This document shows positions 1 through 10,703 of a DNA stretch of 64,000 nt, one piece after another. Position 1 is the first letter of the stretch; each line of letters begins with the position of its first letter. Position numbers and translations under genes: made by a program. A model generated the notes under the pieces. It was given only the letters and a program-made list of their open reading frames with translations, was not told the origin of the DNA and made no database searches. Source of the DNA: Sclerotinia nivalis (lineage: Eukaryota; Ascomycota; Leotiomycetes; Helotiales; Sclerotiniaceae); NCBI GenBank assembly GCA_029531795.1, contig JAPEIS010000006.1, positions 2,170,001 to 2,234,000 on the forward strand. The letters run 5' to 3'.

Positions 1-1
1 G

Positions 2-1539
2 AGTGATACAGTGCGAAAGGAAGAGGCGAAAGCATTATTTCATAGTACAGCTAATGGCATCAAAGCTGAAAATGGCATGGACACCGAAATGACAAACGGC
101 ATAGCGGAAGACAAGGAAGCTAATCAAACAGCATACAAAGAGGCACAAGCAGTTGTTGAGAAGCAAAAAGAACAACTCGAAGCAATGGCTGCTGAAAACA
201 AATCACTCACAGAGCAAATCACTTCAGCCAGTATCAAACAGGTTCCTTCAGACGACGACTATGCTCGAACTGAGCTTTTCAAACAATTTCGTATTCAACA
301 CGAAGACGTCATCAAACGTATCAATCACCTTGAGGCTACTAATATACAGTTGCGAGAGGAGGCAGAAAAACTACAAGCCGAACGGACTGCATACCGGATC
401 CAAATAGAGAATGAAGCGGAAGCGGCTACTGGCGAATTAGAAATTCAACTTCAACGTCTTGATGCTGATTTGACGAGGATTCGCTCTGCCCGAGATGAAT
501 TGCTCGCTGATCTGAGCGTGCGAAAAGCTACACAGGATCAGGATCATGCAGGTATCGAGCATTTGAAAGAATTGGTTGGAGCCAAGGATGACCGAATTGC
601 CTCTCTCGAACTTGAAGTCGAACGCCTGAGACAGATCGCCGAGCAATCGTGCCAACCAACACCAGGACCGGAAATAGATTCCTTGAGTCTAGAAGAATTG
701 CGTGTCAAGTACGATCTCCTCCAACAGGGCTATGACTCGATCAACAAAGAACTACCTGCTCTCCAAAGTGCCTATAAGCGGGTTCAGGCCCTGACAAGCA
801 AGAAAGTAATGGACTTCACGGCTCTCGAAGAAAAGGTTTCGGTTTTAGCGGCTGAAAAGAGCAAGGCCGATCAAAAATATTTCGCGGCTCGAAAGGATAT
901 GGATATTCGTCTCGCGGAAGTTCGATCCCTAAAGAACCAAAACGCCAAAAGTTCCGAGATAATTTCCCAACTCAAGGATGTGGAGACATCGGACCGAACG
1001 CTCTTAAGCAACATGGAGAAGCAATTAAGTGATATGAGACAGTCAAATACCTCTATCATGGCGGAGAACAAGAAGCTGGAGGCATCAAGTAGAGAGGCTA
1101 CAGGCAAATTTGAAATCCTGAAAAACCAAGCAGCAGAATTGACAAACCTTTTGAAATCCAAGGATTCCGCGAACTCGGGCACCAAGCAGAAGATTCACGC
1201 TGTGGAGCTGGAAAATGAGCAACTTCGAGTCCGATGTGAGCAAGCGCAAAAGGACAGAGACACCTGGAAGCAAAAGAGTTTAAGCAATCAATCGGGTGAG
1301 GAGGAAATGCTTAGAGTAAGTTTTATTATCATTGTCTATTCTGAGTTGTTACTGACACAATTTAGACTCTTGCACTGTGCACCGTCTGCCGCGCAAACTT
1401 CAAGAACACCGTTTTAAAAACATGTGGACATCTCTTCTGCAATCAATGCGTGGATGATCGGATTGCCAACCGTATGAGAAAGTGTCCCAATTGCGCTAAA
1501 CCTTTCGACAAATTTGATGTCATGACCGCACATATGTGA
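2..1539 (+). CDS. bre1: E3 ubiquitin ligase Bre1, C-terminal part (5' end outside window)
   Basis: The reading frame is already open at base 2, so the N-terminus lies outside the window. About 435 residues of almost unbroken coiled coil (E/K/Q/L-rich heptads) are followed by a 50-nt intron (1316-1365, GTAAGT...TTTAG) and a last exon 1366-1539. That exon encodes a C-terminal RING finger: CTVC, then CGHLFCNQC, then CPNC, ending 11 residues after the last Cys pair. Long coiled coil plus a terminal C3HC4 RING with an RKCPNC turn is the hallmark of Bre1/RNF20. In that family it pairs with Rad6 in the nucleus to monoubiquitinate histone H2B, upstream of H3K4 and H3K79 methylation. Without splicing the frame runs into a short tail and loses the RING, so the intron is required. 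Family assignment is strong; function is by homology. Confidence 0.93.
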
Positions 1540-2151
1540 TATGGAGGTTTTGATGTCAAACTGGGGATTCCATTTAGGCCATTGGGAAGTTGTATGATTT
1601 TGAATTCATGAAGTGTGGCGAAGTGCCGCACTGTGTATGACTGCACATTTGAGCGTGGACTGGCTTTTGCTTAAGTGAAGGGATTTGGTCCCATGTATAC
1701 CATTTTTCGTTTTCACATTCTATTGTGATGAGATCCATCATATTGTTTCAGTCAGGGAATTCCTGAATGAGGAGCAAATAGGTGGACTTTGTATTTTAAA
1801 ATAACGAACCGACTGGCCAGGGCAAAGAGTATGCTCTTACCCTTGGTTATTGATGTGGTCGAGAAGCTGCAGAGCTGGCAGATCAGATAGCTTTAATAGA
1901 AATAAATACGATGTTTTAATGAATGCTTACCATCCAAGTCACATCATTTTGTAGTGTATGTGGGAGCACAATCAGAATGGCAAAATTGAACAGATCATGG
2001 AGAAGTGTTTGTAGTAAAATGAATCATGAAAGTTTGGATAGCACTAAATAAGTCACCCAAGACCCTTGGACCCGTTGTTCCTTTAATCGTCCTTCCATTG
2101 TCAAGTGGGATGATTAACATTGTGAATGCCTTATCTGAACTACTGTGGCAT
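1540..2151. other. Convergent intergenic region
   Basis: About 610 bases lie between the 3' ends of the Bre1 gene and the SARAF-like gene, which converge. No credible reading frame is present. The space presumably holds the two 3' UTRs and terminators, but I cannot place a specific polyadenylation signal. Confidence 0.6.
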
Positions 2152-3084
2152 TTATCTTCTGGACGTAGACCCAAATCCTGTGTTTGAGCGTGTATTGGTA
2201 GAGGGAGAGCTTGAGCTTCCAGACCGCGAGCCTGTACCCCATCCACTGCCACTTCCACTTCCACTTCCACTTCCACCACCCCAGCCACCAAGACCTTGAT
2301 TCTGTTGTCTATTCGCTCTGTTTCCTGCAAAATAGCCTCCAGCAGCACCTGCCGCTGCACCAGTCCAGAACCCAGGCCTCCATGCCTGTTCAGCAGTGCC
2401 AGAATTTCTTGTAGATTTTTTTCCAGTTCCCGGGTATGGTGGTGGGGGGTCATCATCGCCTGGTCCTCCTCCACCTCCTCCCCATCCTCCAAAACCCCCT
2501 CCTCCACCGCCTCTCCCAGCTTGACCATTAGGCGGTCCCTGTCTCAAATTCTGTAACATCGAGTACAAAATCCATCCCAAAACTCCCATAAATATCAACC
2601 AGAACAATAAACTCATTCCTTTCTCAAGAGAACTATCTTCACTTCCATCATCCCAAAAGGTCTTCCCATACTTTGCTTCGCCCTCCTCCGTCAATAGTAA
2701 CCTGTATTCCACGGCACAACTACCCTTCAACACGTATTCATCATCCTTACTATCATACCCCTCACATATAACATCCGTACTTCCTAGTTTGAACTCCTCG
2801 GGGAGATTTGCGGTGCAGGACCATTGTATATCTTCAGAAGAATAATCGGAACCTTGATTGGTGCAGCGCATTACATCGACTTTGTAATATCGACATCCAG
2901 GACCATTACATGTGAGCTGTGGTACGGCTGGGACTCGACGATGAGAGGTTTTTGCATTGTCGCGGAGAGTGAGGGTCTTGACTTTCGATAGGAGAATGGC
3001 ATTTTTGGGTTTGGTAGCTGTGGTGAGAGGGGTAGATGCGAAGAGGGTGAGCAAGGCCGGGTAGAGGAATGGTAAGAAGAGCAT
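2152..3084 (-). CDS. SARAF-like (TMEM66 family) ER membrane protein
   Basis: This single-exon protein has 310 residues. An in-frame ATG 22 codons upstream exists (3150), but the start at 3084 places a clean hydrophobic signal peptide (residues 1-23) at the N-terminus, so I prefer it. Residues 30-130 form a Cys-containing luminal domain (TCNGPGC, MRCTNQG, QWSC, VICEGY, GSCAVEY) with the order of motifs seen in SARAF. One transmembrane helix follows at about 157-177. The cytosolic tail is Gly/Trp-rich with GGGGGGFGGWGG and GSGSGSGSGSG runs, then a Ser-rich end. In animals SARAF sits in the ER membrane and damps store-operated calcium entry; the fungal role is not established. The gene is divergent from pbn1, with about 350 bp between the two starts. 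Confidence 0.85.
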   Translation of the reverse strand: MLFLPFLYPALLTLFASTPLTTATKPKNAILLSKVKTLTLRDNAKTSHRRVPAVPQLTCNGPGCRYYKVDVMRCTNQGSDYSSEDIQWSCTANLPEEFKLGSTDVICEGYDSKDDEYVLKGSCAVEYRLLLTEEGEAKYGKTFWDDGSEDSSLEKGMSLLFWLIFMGVLGWILYSMLQNLRQGPPNGQAGRGGGGGGFGGWGGGGGGPGDDDPPPPYPGTGKKSTRNSGTAEQAWRPGFWTGAAAGAAGGYFAGNRANRQQNQGLGGWGGGSGSGSGSGSGWGTGSRSGSSSSPSTNTRSNTGFGSTSRR

Positions 3085-3437
3085 TTTGATTGTAGTTATT
3101 TTGGATGTTCTTGAAGAAAGTTTCTCATGATAATGAGAGATATAAATCACACGCAGTACGGTATCAAGCGATAGAGGACTAAGTGAATCTTCGCAAAAAA
3201 GGACAGATCATCAACGTATTCATAAAGGGAATTGTTGTAGCAAACAAGTTATTCTTTGGTGGCGGAAGCTTCTACTGTACTATCAATCAGCCTTGCGAGG
3301 CTTAGCTAAAATATCTCACCGCCTACCAGGGGTTGCAAGATACTGCCAACCCACATAACCACATGAACAACCTGAGCCAACTCAACATCCAGACCTCACT
3401 TCAACCATTTGAACTTTACACGCAAATTCCATCAACC
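3085..3437. promoter_or_regulatory. Shared divergent promoter region SARAF-like / pbn1
   Basis: These 353 bases separate two divergent start codons and must contain both 5' leaders and promoters. No clear TATA box or named motif stands out. The assignment rests only on gene orientation. Confidence 0.55.
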
Positions 3438-5022
3438 ATGCGGCAACGAATCACTTTTCTTCAGCAGCCCCAGGATGCAGTTGATCCTCAGAATATCAAA
3501 GTTTCCACAAATTCTATTACAGCAAAGCGGATGAAAGCTGCCAGAGAGGACCGAGCAACCTTTAGTTTTAGTGAACTTCCTCAAGAAATCTATCGAGTCT
3601 TAAAAGCATCCCATGAGCTCCATATCCGATGGTCCAGTCCAAATCAATATGATACAGCTTCTCCTCTGTTTTCAAGACTTTCTCCAGGTCTTCACGTGTT
3701 TTATAGTCCACAGAGAAATAGCAAAAGCCCGTATGTTTTTACACTGTCCAGCCCCCATACATGCTAAAATGTATAGAGATCTTTTATGCCCTGCTTTAAA
3801 GAAAGTATTTGGAAAACTTGATTGTGTATCTCCCGAGGTAAGCTACTTGGCCAACGACCATGAGAAAATATCTAAATAGATACAGGAGACTTTTACTAAG
3901 TTGTCTGTTGAACGATTTGCTTCAAATGCGGCAACACAATATTATCAACCTCTTGAGGATCTCACAGATCTTGTTGAGTATATACAACAAAAGATATGCA
4001 GTGCATCAGATAAAGAGTGTCTTCGGAGGGCCAATTCCCTTGGTTACGCATCTTCCGTTGATATAGACTTTGACACAATATCTCATGCCTTGAACATAGT
4101 TGCATATTGGGAACCTCAATCATGGGAGCCAGAAATCACGAATGCGGCATCAAAAGACCGTGTAGAGGTTGGCATACTTTCTGTTGAAACACCTTTACAG
4201 CCCGAAGAGCTTTCATTAGCTGGATTCTTGACTGTAGTTGGTGAAGACTCCAAACCGTCGCCCACACTATTTGCCTTCCCGGCTAGACACCATTCCACAG
4301 ACACCTTTTTTACCTCATCCTTCATGACGCCTTCTGGTCTTCATCCTACATTACAACTCTTGCTTAGCTCCAGTCAACCTCCTGTATTAGACAGGGAATG
4401 TTCATTACATACTCATCTTACTTTACCTCGTGCCATCTTTCCCGATAAATATCAACTATCTGATCCTCTTTTCCTCGCTTCAAAGAATTTAAAAGCTCTT
4501 CGACATGTTTCCTCTCCAGTCGACCTCGAAGCTCCAGACTATGCAATGAACATCTGGGGTTCATCTCTTTTACTTGAACTTGCACCACCTGAGTCGACCC
4601 AATCTTTCACAGCAGAAATTCCTCTTCACCTGCGATATCTCTCTCCTACCAACAACACAGATGGCTATACATCTATAGAGATCCCTCATCCAGTAGTATT
4701 CTGGGCATGTACAGCAGACGAAGGTAGCAAATTTTCGGTTAATCCATTTGATCGGGTCAATCTAGGTTATGATGGTCTATTTGGACCACAGACCATGTTC
4801 TATCATGTTTCACCAGTAGCTGTACCTGATGGTAGGCTGATGAATGCAGTTACTGTTCCCGTACTAAATTTGAATAAGAGTAATTGGGTGGAGGTAGGAA
4901 CCGCCAGCGTGGTTTTATTGGGCTTTTTATGGATTGTTTGGTGTTTGTTTGGTGTTTGGAGAAAGGAGGGATATAGTAAAGAATCCAAGGGAGAGGGGGC
5001 AGATACAAAGAAGAAACAATAA
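3438..5022 (+). CDS. pbn1: Pbn1/PIG-X, subunit of GPI mannosyltransferase I
   Basis: There are three exons: 3438-3730, 3777-3837 and 3886-5022. The introns are 46 nt (GTATGT...TATAG) and 48 nt (GTAAGC...ACAG), and all phases close, giving 496 residues. The start MRQRITFLQQP matches the typical fungal Pbn1 N-terminus; a further upstream in-frame ATG (3333) looks like leader. The middle exon encodes LLCPALKKVFG. The PIG-X core has LPRAIFPDKYQL at about residues 298-309, followed by a beta-rich luminal region. A single transmembrane helix lies near 452-473, with a short Lys-rich cytosolic tail. In the family, Pbn1 partners Gpi14 in the ER to add the first mannose to GPI anchors and is needed for ER protein processing. 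The assignment is secure. Confidence 0.92.
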
Positions 5023-5378
5023 GTTAAGGGTGGCTAATAGGTGAATATATATATAATGATACAATCTAAGTTGATTGTATTTCCTCTTGACTATTACAAG
5101 AGTATTGCAATCTCTTTACTATTCCATCATTCATTACAGATTTATTATCATTACAATATACTCCCATCTTATCCTCTTATTGATCTTTATCAGTTTGTTT
5201 ATGAGAAATTTATCACTGGCTCTGCTAGTCCTGGGTACGATTGCCTAGATCCTCTTCCCATCTGTAAATAATATCACCTTTGTTTCCTCCCCAAGATCAA
5301 CAATATCCCAACCATCTATAATTTCTTTCTTGCACCAAAAATTTTGCGTCAGTCATAGAGCTCTTTATGACATTAAGA
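5023..5378. other. Intergenic, AT-rich
   Basis: This is AT-rich sequence between pbn1 and the decayed F-box-like gene. I see nothing in it beyond the pbn1 3' UTR. Confidence 0.5.
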
Positions 5379-6780
5379 ATGACTTCCTTTAAGAAATCAC
5401 AAGTCTTCGCACCCTTCCAATCGAGCTTCGCAATATAATCTATCATCTCCTGCTTCGAGGTACTTGGGATGAAATTAATGGCCAACTTCAAGTTCGAAAA
5501 GTCCTGACAGCATCAAGAGCTGATTCATGCCTTTACAAGGAAGCTTTAGCTATCTTTTACGAGACCAATACTTTTTCTCTGGCGCACAGAAATTCCTGGC
5601 TTCGATACCTGTGTTGTTTCTTTGGCATCGACTCTTCAAAAAGTCTATGCTCAAGTCCCACTCTCTATTCCAGACCTGGTCCTATAAATGAGTATGCATA
5701 TTTACCATCTTCTCTTTTCACTCTTCACACTATATCTAGAATGTCAAATTTTGTGGCCTGGACTTACGGAACCATAGAAAACAATCCCAAACCCCAACCT
5801 TCACCGCACAGCTCGAATCATCCATATGGCACAAAACTTGACACATTTACACATCGAACCGTGCATCAATAGCATCTATCGTACCCAATGCTAGCACTAG
5901 TCCGTGACCTCATCCGTCCAACCAACTGTTGTCCCGCCCTCCAGAAATTAGAATATCACATGGGACGTCTACCTTATCGAAAGATATAGCGTTACTGTCG
6001 CCTGGACCATCGAACAATTCAATAAAGTATCCGGTACAGCCGGTCATCTCGAAGGCGCCTTTACTAGCAACGAGGGTTCCTGGGTGTGAGAACATCGCGG
6101 AGAAAACAAAGGCAAGACGTTAAAATGGGGAATGACAACCCGTATAAACGGATTGTCGTCAGTTTTACGGAGATAAATCCTTTGTCTCATAAGGATAACA
6201 AGATTCATATTTCGGACCAAGTATGGTTTATTCAACATGGTTATCCCTTTGACTATCGTGCGCGCAATCTACGAACACTATCAGCACAGAATCCAGATGA
6301 GGTCGAGGTCGATGTCGACTTACCAACCGACTTAAACGAAGCAGATAAAAAAGTCATAATATTAATATGGAAAGAAATTAGCAAGAATGACTTCCTAGCA
6401 ATAAAAAATTCGCTGCGAGAAAGAACAGAAAAGAGGTCCCCTCATCCAGCACAAACCCAGAAACGAAAATCCCCCCACAAAATAGCGAAGCCTTCAAAAG
6501 CACCATCGATACCACATCCAAATAGTCCGCAACCAACACGTGGCGCGAATATGAACTCGATTGCGGGAATGGATTCTTACAAGTCAGTGTGGCGATGAAG
6601 GGCAATTGGATTATATACTCGTATGTTCTCAGGAAAATCGATATCGATGAATTTGAATCGTCATGGCGTGTTTCATCGCTTGATACATATCCGACGCAGC
6701 TCGATGATTACCGAATTGTGGTTGTGTGGGGGTATTTGGGAGTGGGGGGATAAATATCGAATAGATATCATTCGGCGCTA
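5379..6780 (+). pseudogene. Decayed F-box-like / 2EXR-like protein gene
   Basis: Coding-quality protein segments line up on the plus strand but jump between frames. An ATG at 5379 gives MTSFKKSQVF, then the frame shifts and RTLPIELRNIIYHLLLRG continues, leading to EALAIFYETNTFSLAHR, the classic motif pair of fungal F-box-like/2EXR proteins. Near 5826 the frame shifts again (MAQNLTHLHIEPCIN). At 5888 it shifts back (MLALVRDLIRP), with stops at about 5867 and 5986. A long open piece (6086-6598) encodes HGYPFDYRARNLRTL and LIWKEISKNDFLAIKN. The sense then continues in another frame (REYELDCGNGFLQVSVAMKG) to a stop near 6750. At least four frame changes without plausible splice sites argue for a pseudogene rather than a multi-exon gene. 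It resembles the intact gene at 7159-8320. Confidence 0.6.
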
Positions 6781-6867
6781 CTGGGTGATTAGAGTGGTGG
6801 GGATAGTGGTGGGGGGGTTGCTGTTGGTGAGAGGGTTGAGGAGAAAGAAGGGTTGGGTTTGTTATTT

Positions 6868-6900
6868 GATGCTGATGCTGATGCTGATGCTGATGCTGAT
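6868..6900. repeat. GATGCT/TGATGC trinucleotide-type microsatellite
   Basis: Five to six perfect copies of the hexamer GATGCT sit downstream of the decayed F-box-like gene. In one frame they read as alternating Leu-Met. The rest of 6780-7158 shows nothing supportable. Confidence 0.8.
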
Positions 6901-7158
6901 GGAGTTTACGTGGGAAAATCGTGATTGGGAGGATGAGTCGGTGGAGAGTGGTGATACGAGGGTATTTGAGGATTTGGTTTTTTGGTTCTGGTGGAGCTAG
7001 ATATCAGATTACTATAATAAGTGTTTATTATTTACGATGTATTGGGGTATTTCATAGAGGATATACACTTCGTATGCAGCATGTACATTGAAAAAACTAC
7101 AAGGTGATCAACAAGTCATTCACTCCAATCCAAGTACTGCTCACACACATTCATATTC

Positions 7159-8320
7159 TCAATTACCCTTCCCATTCAACGGTACCCTAGACCACCAATC
7201 CAACTCCCCCACCTCCTCATTGTACAAAAACCCCCAATACAACAGCGTGCCGGGAAACCTCTCTCTCCCCAATTTTTCCCGATCTGGATTCTTTAACGCT
7301 ATCCGACACAACTCCTCATCCATAACCGCATTCATATAATCAAACTGAGGAAGTGCATAATGCAGCCTCAGGTAAAGACAATGCTGCATCCACAACTCAT
7401 GATCTTTTTCCCTTCTGCTTCTATCAAATCCATGTGTTTTGAACCACGTTTGCAGTACATCCTCGGAAACACGTGATCGGTGATACTTTTTCAAATCGGA
7501 TTTCCATTCGGATTTCCATTCCCACTCGCTGTAGCCGCTGGTACTAACGTGTGCTAGTCGTCGAGGGTGCAGTGGGAAATAAAAATGGAGGCCGTATAAT
7601 TGGTGGCTTAGTAATAGTCCGTTTCGTGCAATGTGATTGTCCTTGATTATTATAGATAATACAGGACTGGGTAAGTTAGACCTGGCGCCCATGGTTGAGA
7701 GTCGATGCCGAAAAAAATGAAAGCATCGATACACCGTTAAAATAAAAGAAAGGTAGCCCTGCTGCATCTTTAATGCTTCTTCATTTATAAAGCGCGTAGG
7801 TATTGCATCGGGTAAAGTCCACTCGCCATTTAGCTGGAAGGTTAATTTCCTGTGAAGTTTAAGCGTCGAGTGTTTCAAAGCTAGCACTGCTTTGTTGCGC
7901 ACGAGAATCGTACTCGGGTGTCTATTTCATATCAGATATTGTGATCATGCAAGACACACACAGTAGAACTGCAGATCATGTAAGGTCCAAAAGACAAACT
8001 AACTCGCATTGCTTCAGATCCAAAACTATACATAAATTCCGAACATTGATCATAAAAGTCGGTGGATGATCGCTATCAAAACCGCTCCGTTCAGATATCC
8101 TGTACTGATTGGTCTGATAGAAAATATGCAAAGCTTCAAAGTATAAAAGTAAATCGCCCCTCAAAGCTTTGAGAAAATTGGGTGATTTGCCGTTCCAGGA
8201 ATTGTGGAGCGCGTAGTGGTAGACATGCCTGCGTATTTCGGGTGGAAATTTGTATAATGAGACAGAACGGTACGTAATCATGCTTCTACGACGCATTCGA
8301 TGTCGCATGCGGTATCGCAT
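7159..8320 (-). CDS. F-box-like / 2EXR-like protein of unknown function
   Basis: Two exons (8320-8004 and 7921-7159) are joined across an 82-nt intron (GTTAGT...AATAG) with the phase kept, giving 359 residues. The N-terminus is Arg/Met-rich (RYRMRHRMRRR). Residues about 24-75 then contain KFPPEIRRHVYHYAL and EALHIFYQTNQYRI, the same motif pair as in the decayed gene next door. This motif pair defines a large fungal F-box-like family often found near variable regions; substrate and function are unknown. The C-terminal half is rich in aromatic and charged residues (YSEWEWKSEWKSDLKKYHRS) with no recognisable catalytic motif. The gene is convergent with the pseudogene at 5379-6780. Existence is well supported by the clean splice; the functional class is moderate. 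Confidence 0.7.
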
Positions 8321-8892
8321 TTATAAGTATACTGTGATATTTAAGGTGTGGTTTGATAATGAGTGATGAGATCTATGAATAGTCATGACGAAGTAGTAGT
8401 GTAGAAGATTGTGGAAAGGAAAAGAGATGATGAGTAGACTATATCTGCCTTGTCACTCTAGTGAGAAGGAAAGAACGAATGAAGCTACGGAAAATGGTAG
8501 GAGACAAAAAGAGCAAGAGCTAATACCCAAGAGTCCACATATTCGACATAGCAAACCTTCCAATCTAAAACTGCAATGCAAATTACTGAAAGTCTTTGGA
8601 AAAAAATAAATCCAAGTCCACTTTGCGGCGCGATAGATTCGACAGCATAATTTGCATATCATTCCGAAAGGCACTAGAACACTTTCATAGTCGATAATCT
8701 ATAGCCAGCCTTGATATTATAGAACTTTGCATATATTCCGACTAGAATCAGCAGACACCATTATATTCCATTTGCTGCGCATCAAGATTCCCCATACAAC
8801 TCCCTCCAAATAAACCCACAAGCATCCTAAAAGAAATGGATAATCTGAACAACATAGAAATTTCAACACAGCCAACCCCTCAAATCCAACCC
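8321..8892. other. Intergenic, nothing recognised
   Basis: About 570 bases lie upstream of the F-box-like gene. Only short frames without coding character are present. It presumably includes that gene's promoter. Confidence 0.4.
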
Positions 8893-9311
8893 TCAAAACC
8901 CCTGAGCAACAAACTTAATTGTCGATTTGGTTTCCCCTTTTCTCTTGCACATCCATCTCAGCTTATTCAAATCCAAATACTCATTTGCATGCAAAACTAC
9001 ATCCCCCCCCGTTTAAGATTCCTCCAGTAGATATATCCCCACGGCAGAACTTTCACCATTTCTTTCGCAAACCGTACGTTCACTTCGAAGGTTAGCTGAA
9101 CTCGAAACTTCAAAGTTTGAATGGCACAAGTATTCGCAACTCCCATCCGGCCCAGGATCCAAGCAGCCAAACATAAATCACCGAGATATATTTCATTATA
9201 TCCAGTATTCCATAGATGGAAACGCATAAAAAACCCCAGCTTCCTTCCCAGCTTACAAAAATATTCATTTGCGTACCTAATAATTAAACAACAAGGAATT
9301 CGCATTCGCAA
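8893..9311 (-). pseudogene. Frameshifted protein fragment across an 8-C homopolymer
   Basis: On the minus strand a frame opens at 9311 and reads through residues such as RKLGFFMRFHLWNTGYNEIY and KVLPWGYIYWRNLKRGG. It stops just after a run of eight C (9003-9010 on the plus strand). Shifting frame at that run gives a convincing continuation, DVVLHANEYLDLNKLRW then MCKRKGETKSTIKFVAQGF and a stop at 8893. This could be a degenerate remnant of the local F-box-like patch or a gene broken by a homopolymer length error. No homology is recognised, and the true 5' end is unclear because splice-like signals lie near the proposed start. Confidence 0.35.
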
Positions 9312-9396
9312 ACTTAAATTTCTCTAACTTTTAACCTCTATCCACTCTTCCTGCCAAACCCCACCTTCTCCCCTCCCCTCAACTCAAAAAAATCCC

Positions 9397-10703
9397 TCAC
9401 TTCTTCTGCCTCGTAATCTCAAAAACCTTCGTCAAACCCTCCACCACCGTCTCCACATTCATAGTAACCAATGGCATTTTCTCATAACTACCCTCCTTCA
9501 TGATCGCCACAAGAGCTAAATACTTATTAACCTCCCTCAACATAATGGGTCTCTTATCCGCCGTAAGCACAATAACACTCTCAGCATCCTTACACGCGAT
9601 TTGATCTTCGAGTTTTTTATTCCAGGGCGCTCCTTCGAGTTTCGTGATGTATTCTTGAGAACGGGGGTATCCGTAGATTTCGGATACGTCGACGATGACG
9701 TCGATGTAATCGCTGCAGATTTCATAGCAGGGCATATCGACAGGGGAGGAATCTGTGGCGATATATATTTTGGAGAGGACGTCGAAGAGGTAGGCTTTTT
9801 CGAAACGACAATTGCGACAGAGATCATTGAGGAGGGCTTCGAGGGTAGCGAGATGAGGAATTAATTTTTGGATGACTTTGCTGAAGGCTTCGAAGATGGA
9901 ATGGTTATAGATGGATGTGAGATGGAAATTGACGGGTGCATTTTCCATTCCTTGATCGGAGAGTTCGTCTTGGATTCGTTGCATGATGTCACGTTGGATG
10001 TCGAGCATATAATCATCGGATAAACCATCAACTTTATGGATGAAAACTTCTATGTTGATATTCGGGAAGGATTGATGAAGGTTGAAGATCGTGCTGTTGA
10101 GACGAGCAATGGCTTCTAGATAATCATCTTGAGCATCGATAACCCAAATCAAAGCACCAATTTCACCAAATATAGCTTCGACATCGAATTGAGCATCTTG
10201 AAAATCGATTTGGCCAGGAAAATCCCAAACCTGGAAATCCATAAAGGAGCTAGAACATACATTAGTGGGTAAGTAACAAAGCAGAAGGTATATGACTCAC
10301 TGCATAGAATCCTTTTGAATTCTTGCGGTAGATTCGAGGAACAGAGTTTCATTTGGAGGCATCTTATGAAATACAACGCTGGATATCGAAGATTTTCCTG
10401 ATCTGAAGATAATTAATACAATTTAGTTAAAGTCCATACGCGTAATATTAAAACTCACCTTCTTTGACCCATCAACAATAATCTAGGCTTGCCTTTAGCA
10501 GCAACACCAGGAGCTGCATCAACTACCTTGGTAGCATCCTTCTTTTGGAGAGCGGCACGATTCTGTTCATGAAGAGATTCAAGATTTAGTGACGCTGGAC
10601 TAATATGACGGACTGGACCCATCCTAGGAGGACCATTATAGGCTTGATCCTCCTTGGTGCGTCTACGCCCTGTTTGCAGAACAGAGGTAGGAGAATTAGA
10701 CAT
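9397..10703 (-). CDS. gtr2: Rag GTPase Gtr2 (RagC/D type), TORC1 pathway
   Basis: Three exons (10703-10459, 10402-10301, 10249-9397) with 56- and 51-nt introns (GTGAGT donors) give 399 residues. After about 70 disordered residues comes the G domain. It has the P-loop GQRRSGKSS near 79-87 (split by intron 1), then [17 protein letters not shown], then the switch II motif WDFPGQIDF starting near 124, and FIHKVDGL as the nucleotide-specificity region. The C-terminal half is the roadblock-like domain (NYIDVIV-type strands, then [20 protein letters not shown]). The sequence matches RagC/D rather than RagA/B, in particular [14 protein letters not shown]. In the family, Gtr1-Gtr2 heterodimers on the vacuole relay amino-acid status to TORC1. 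The N-terminal extension is longer than in yeast Gtr2 and probably unstructured. Confidence 0.94.

Noticed and set aside
2211..2556. Two plus-strand frames opposite the SARAF-like gene
   Set aside because: They are antisense shadows of the low-complexity Gly/Ser tail; their His/Phe or Ser repeats follow directly from the repeated codons on the other strand.
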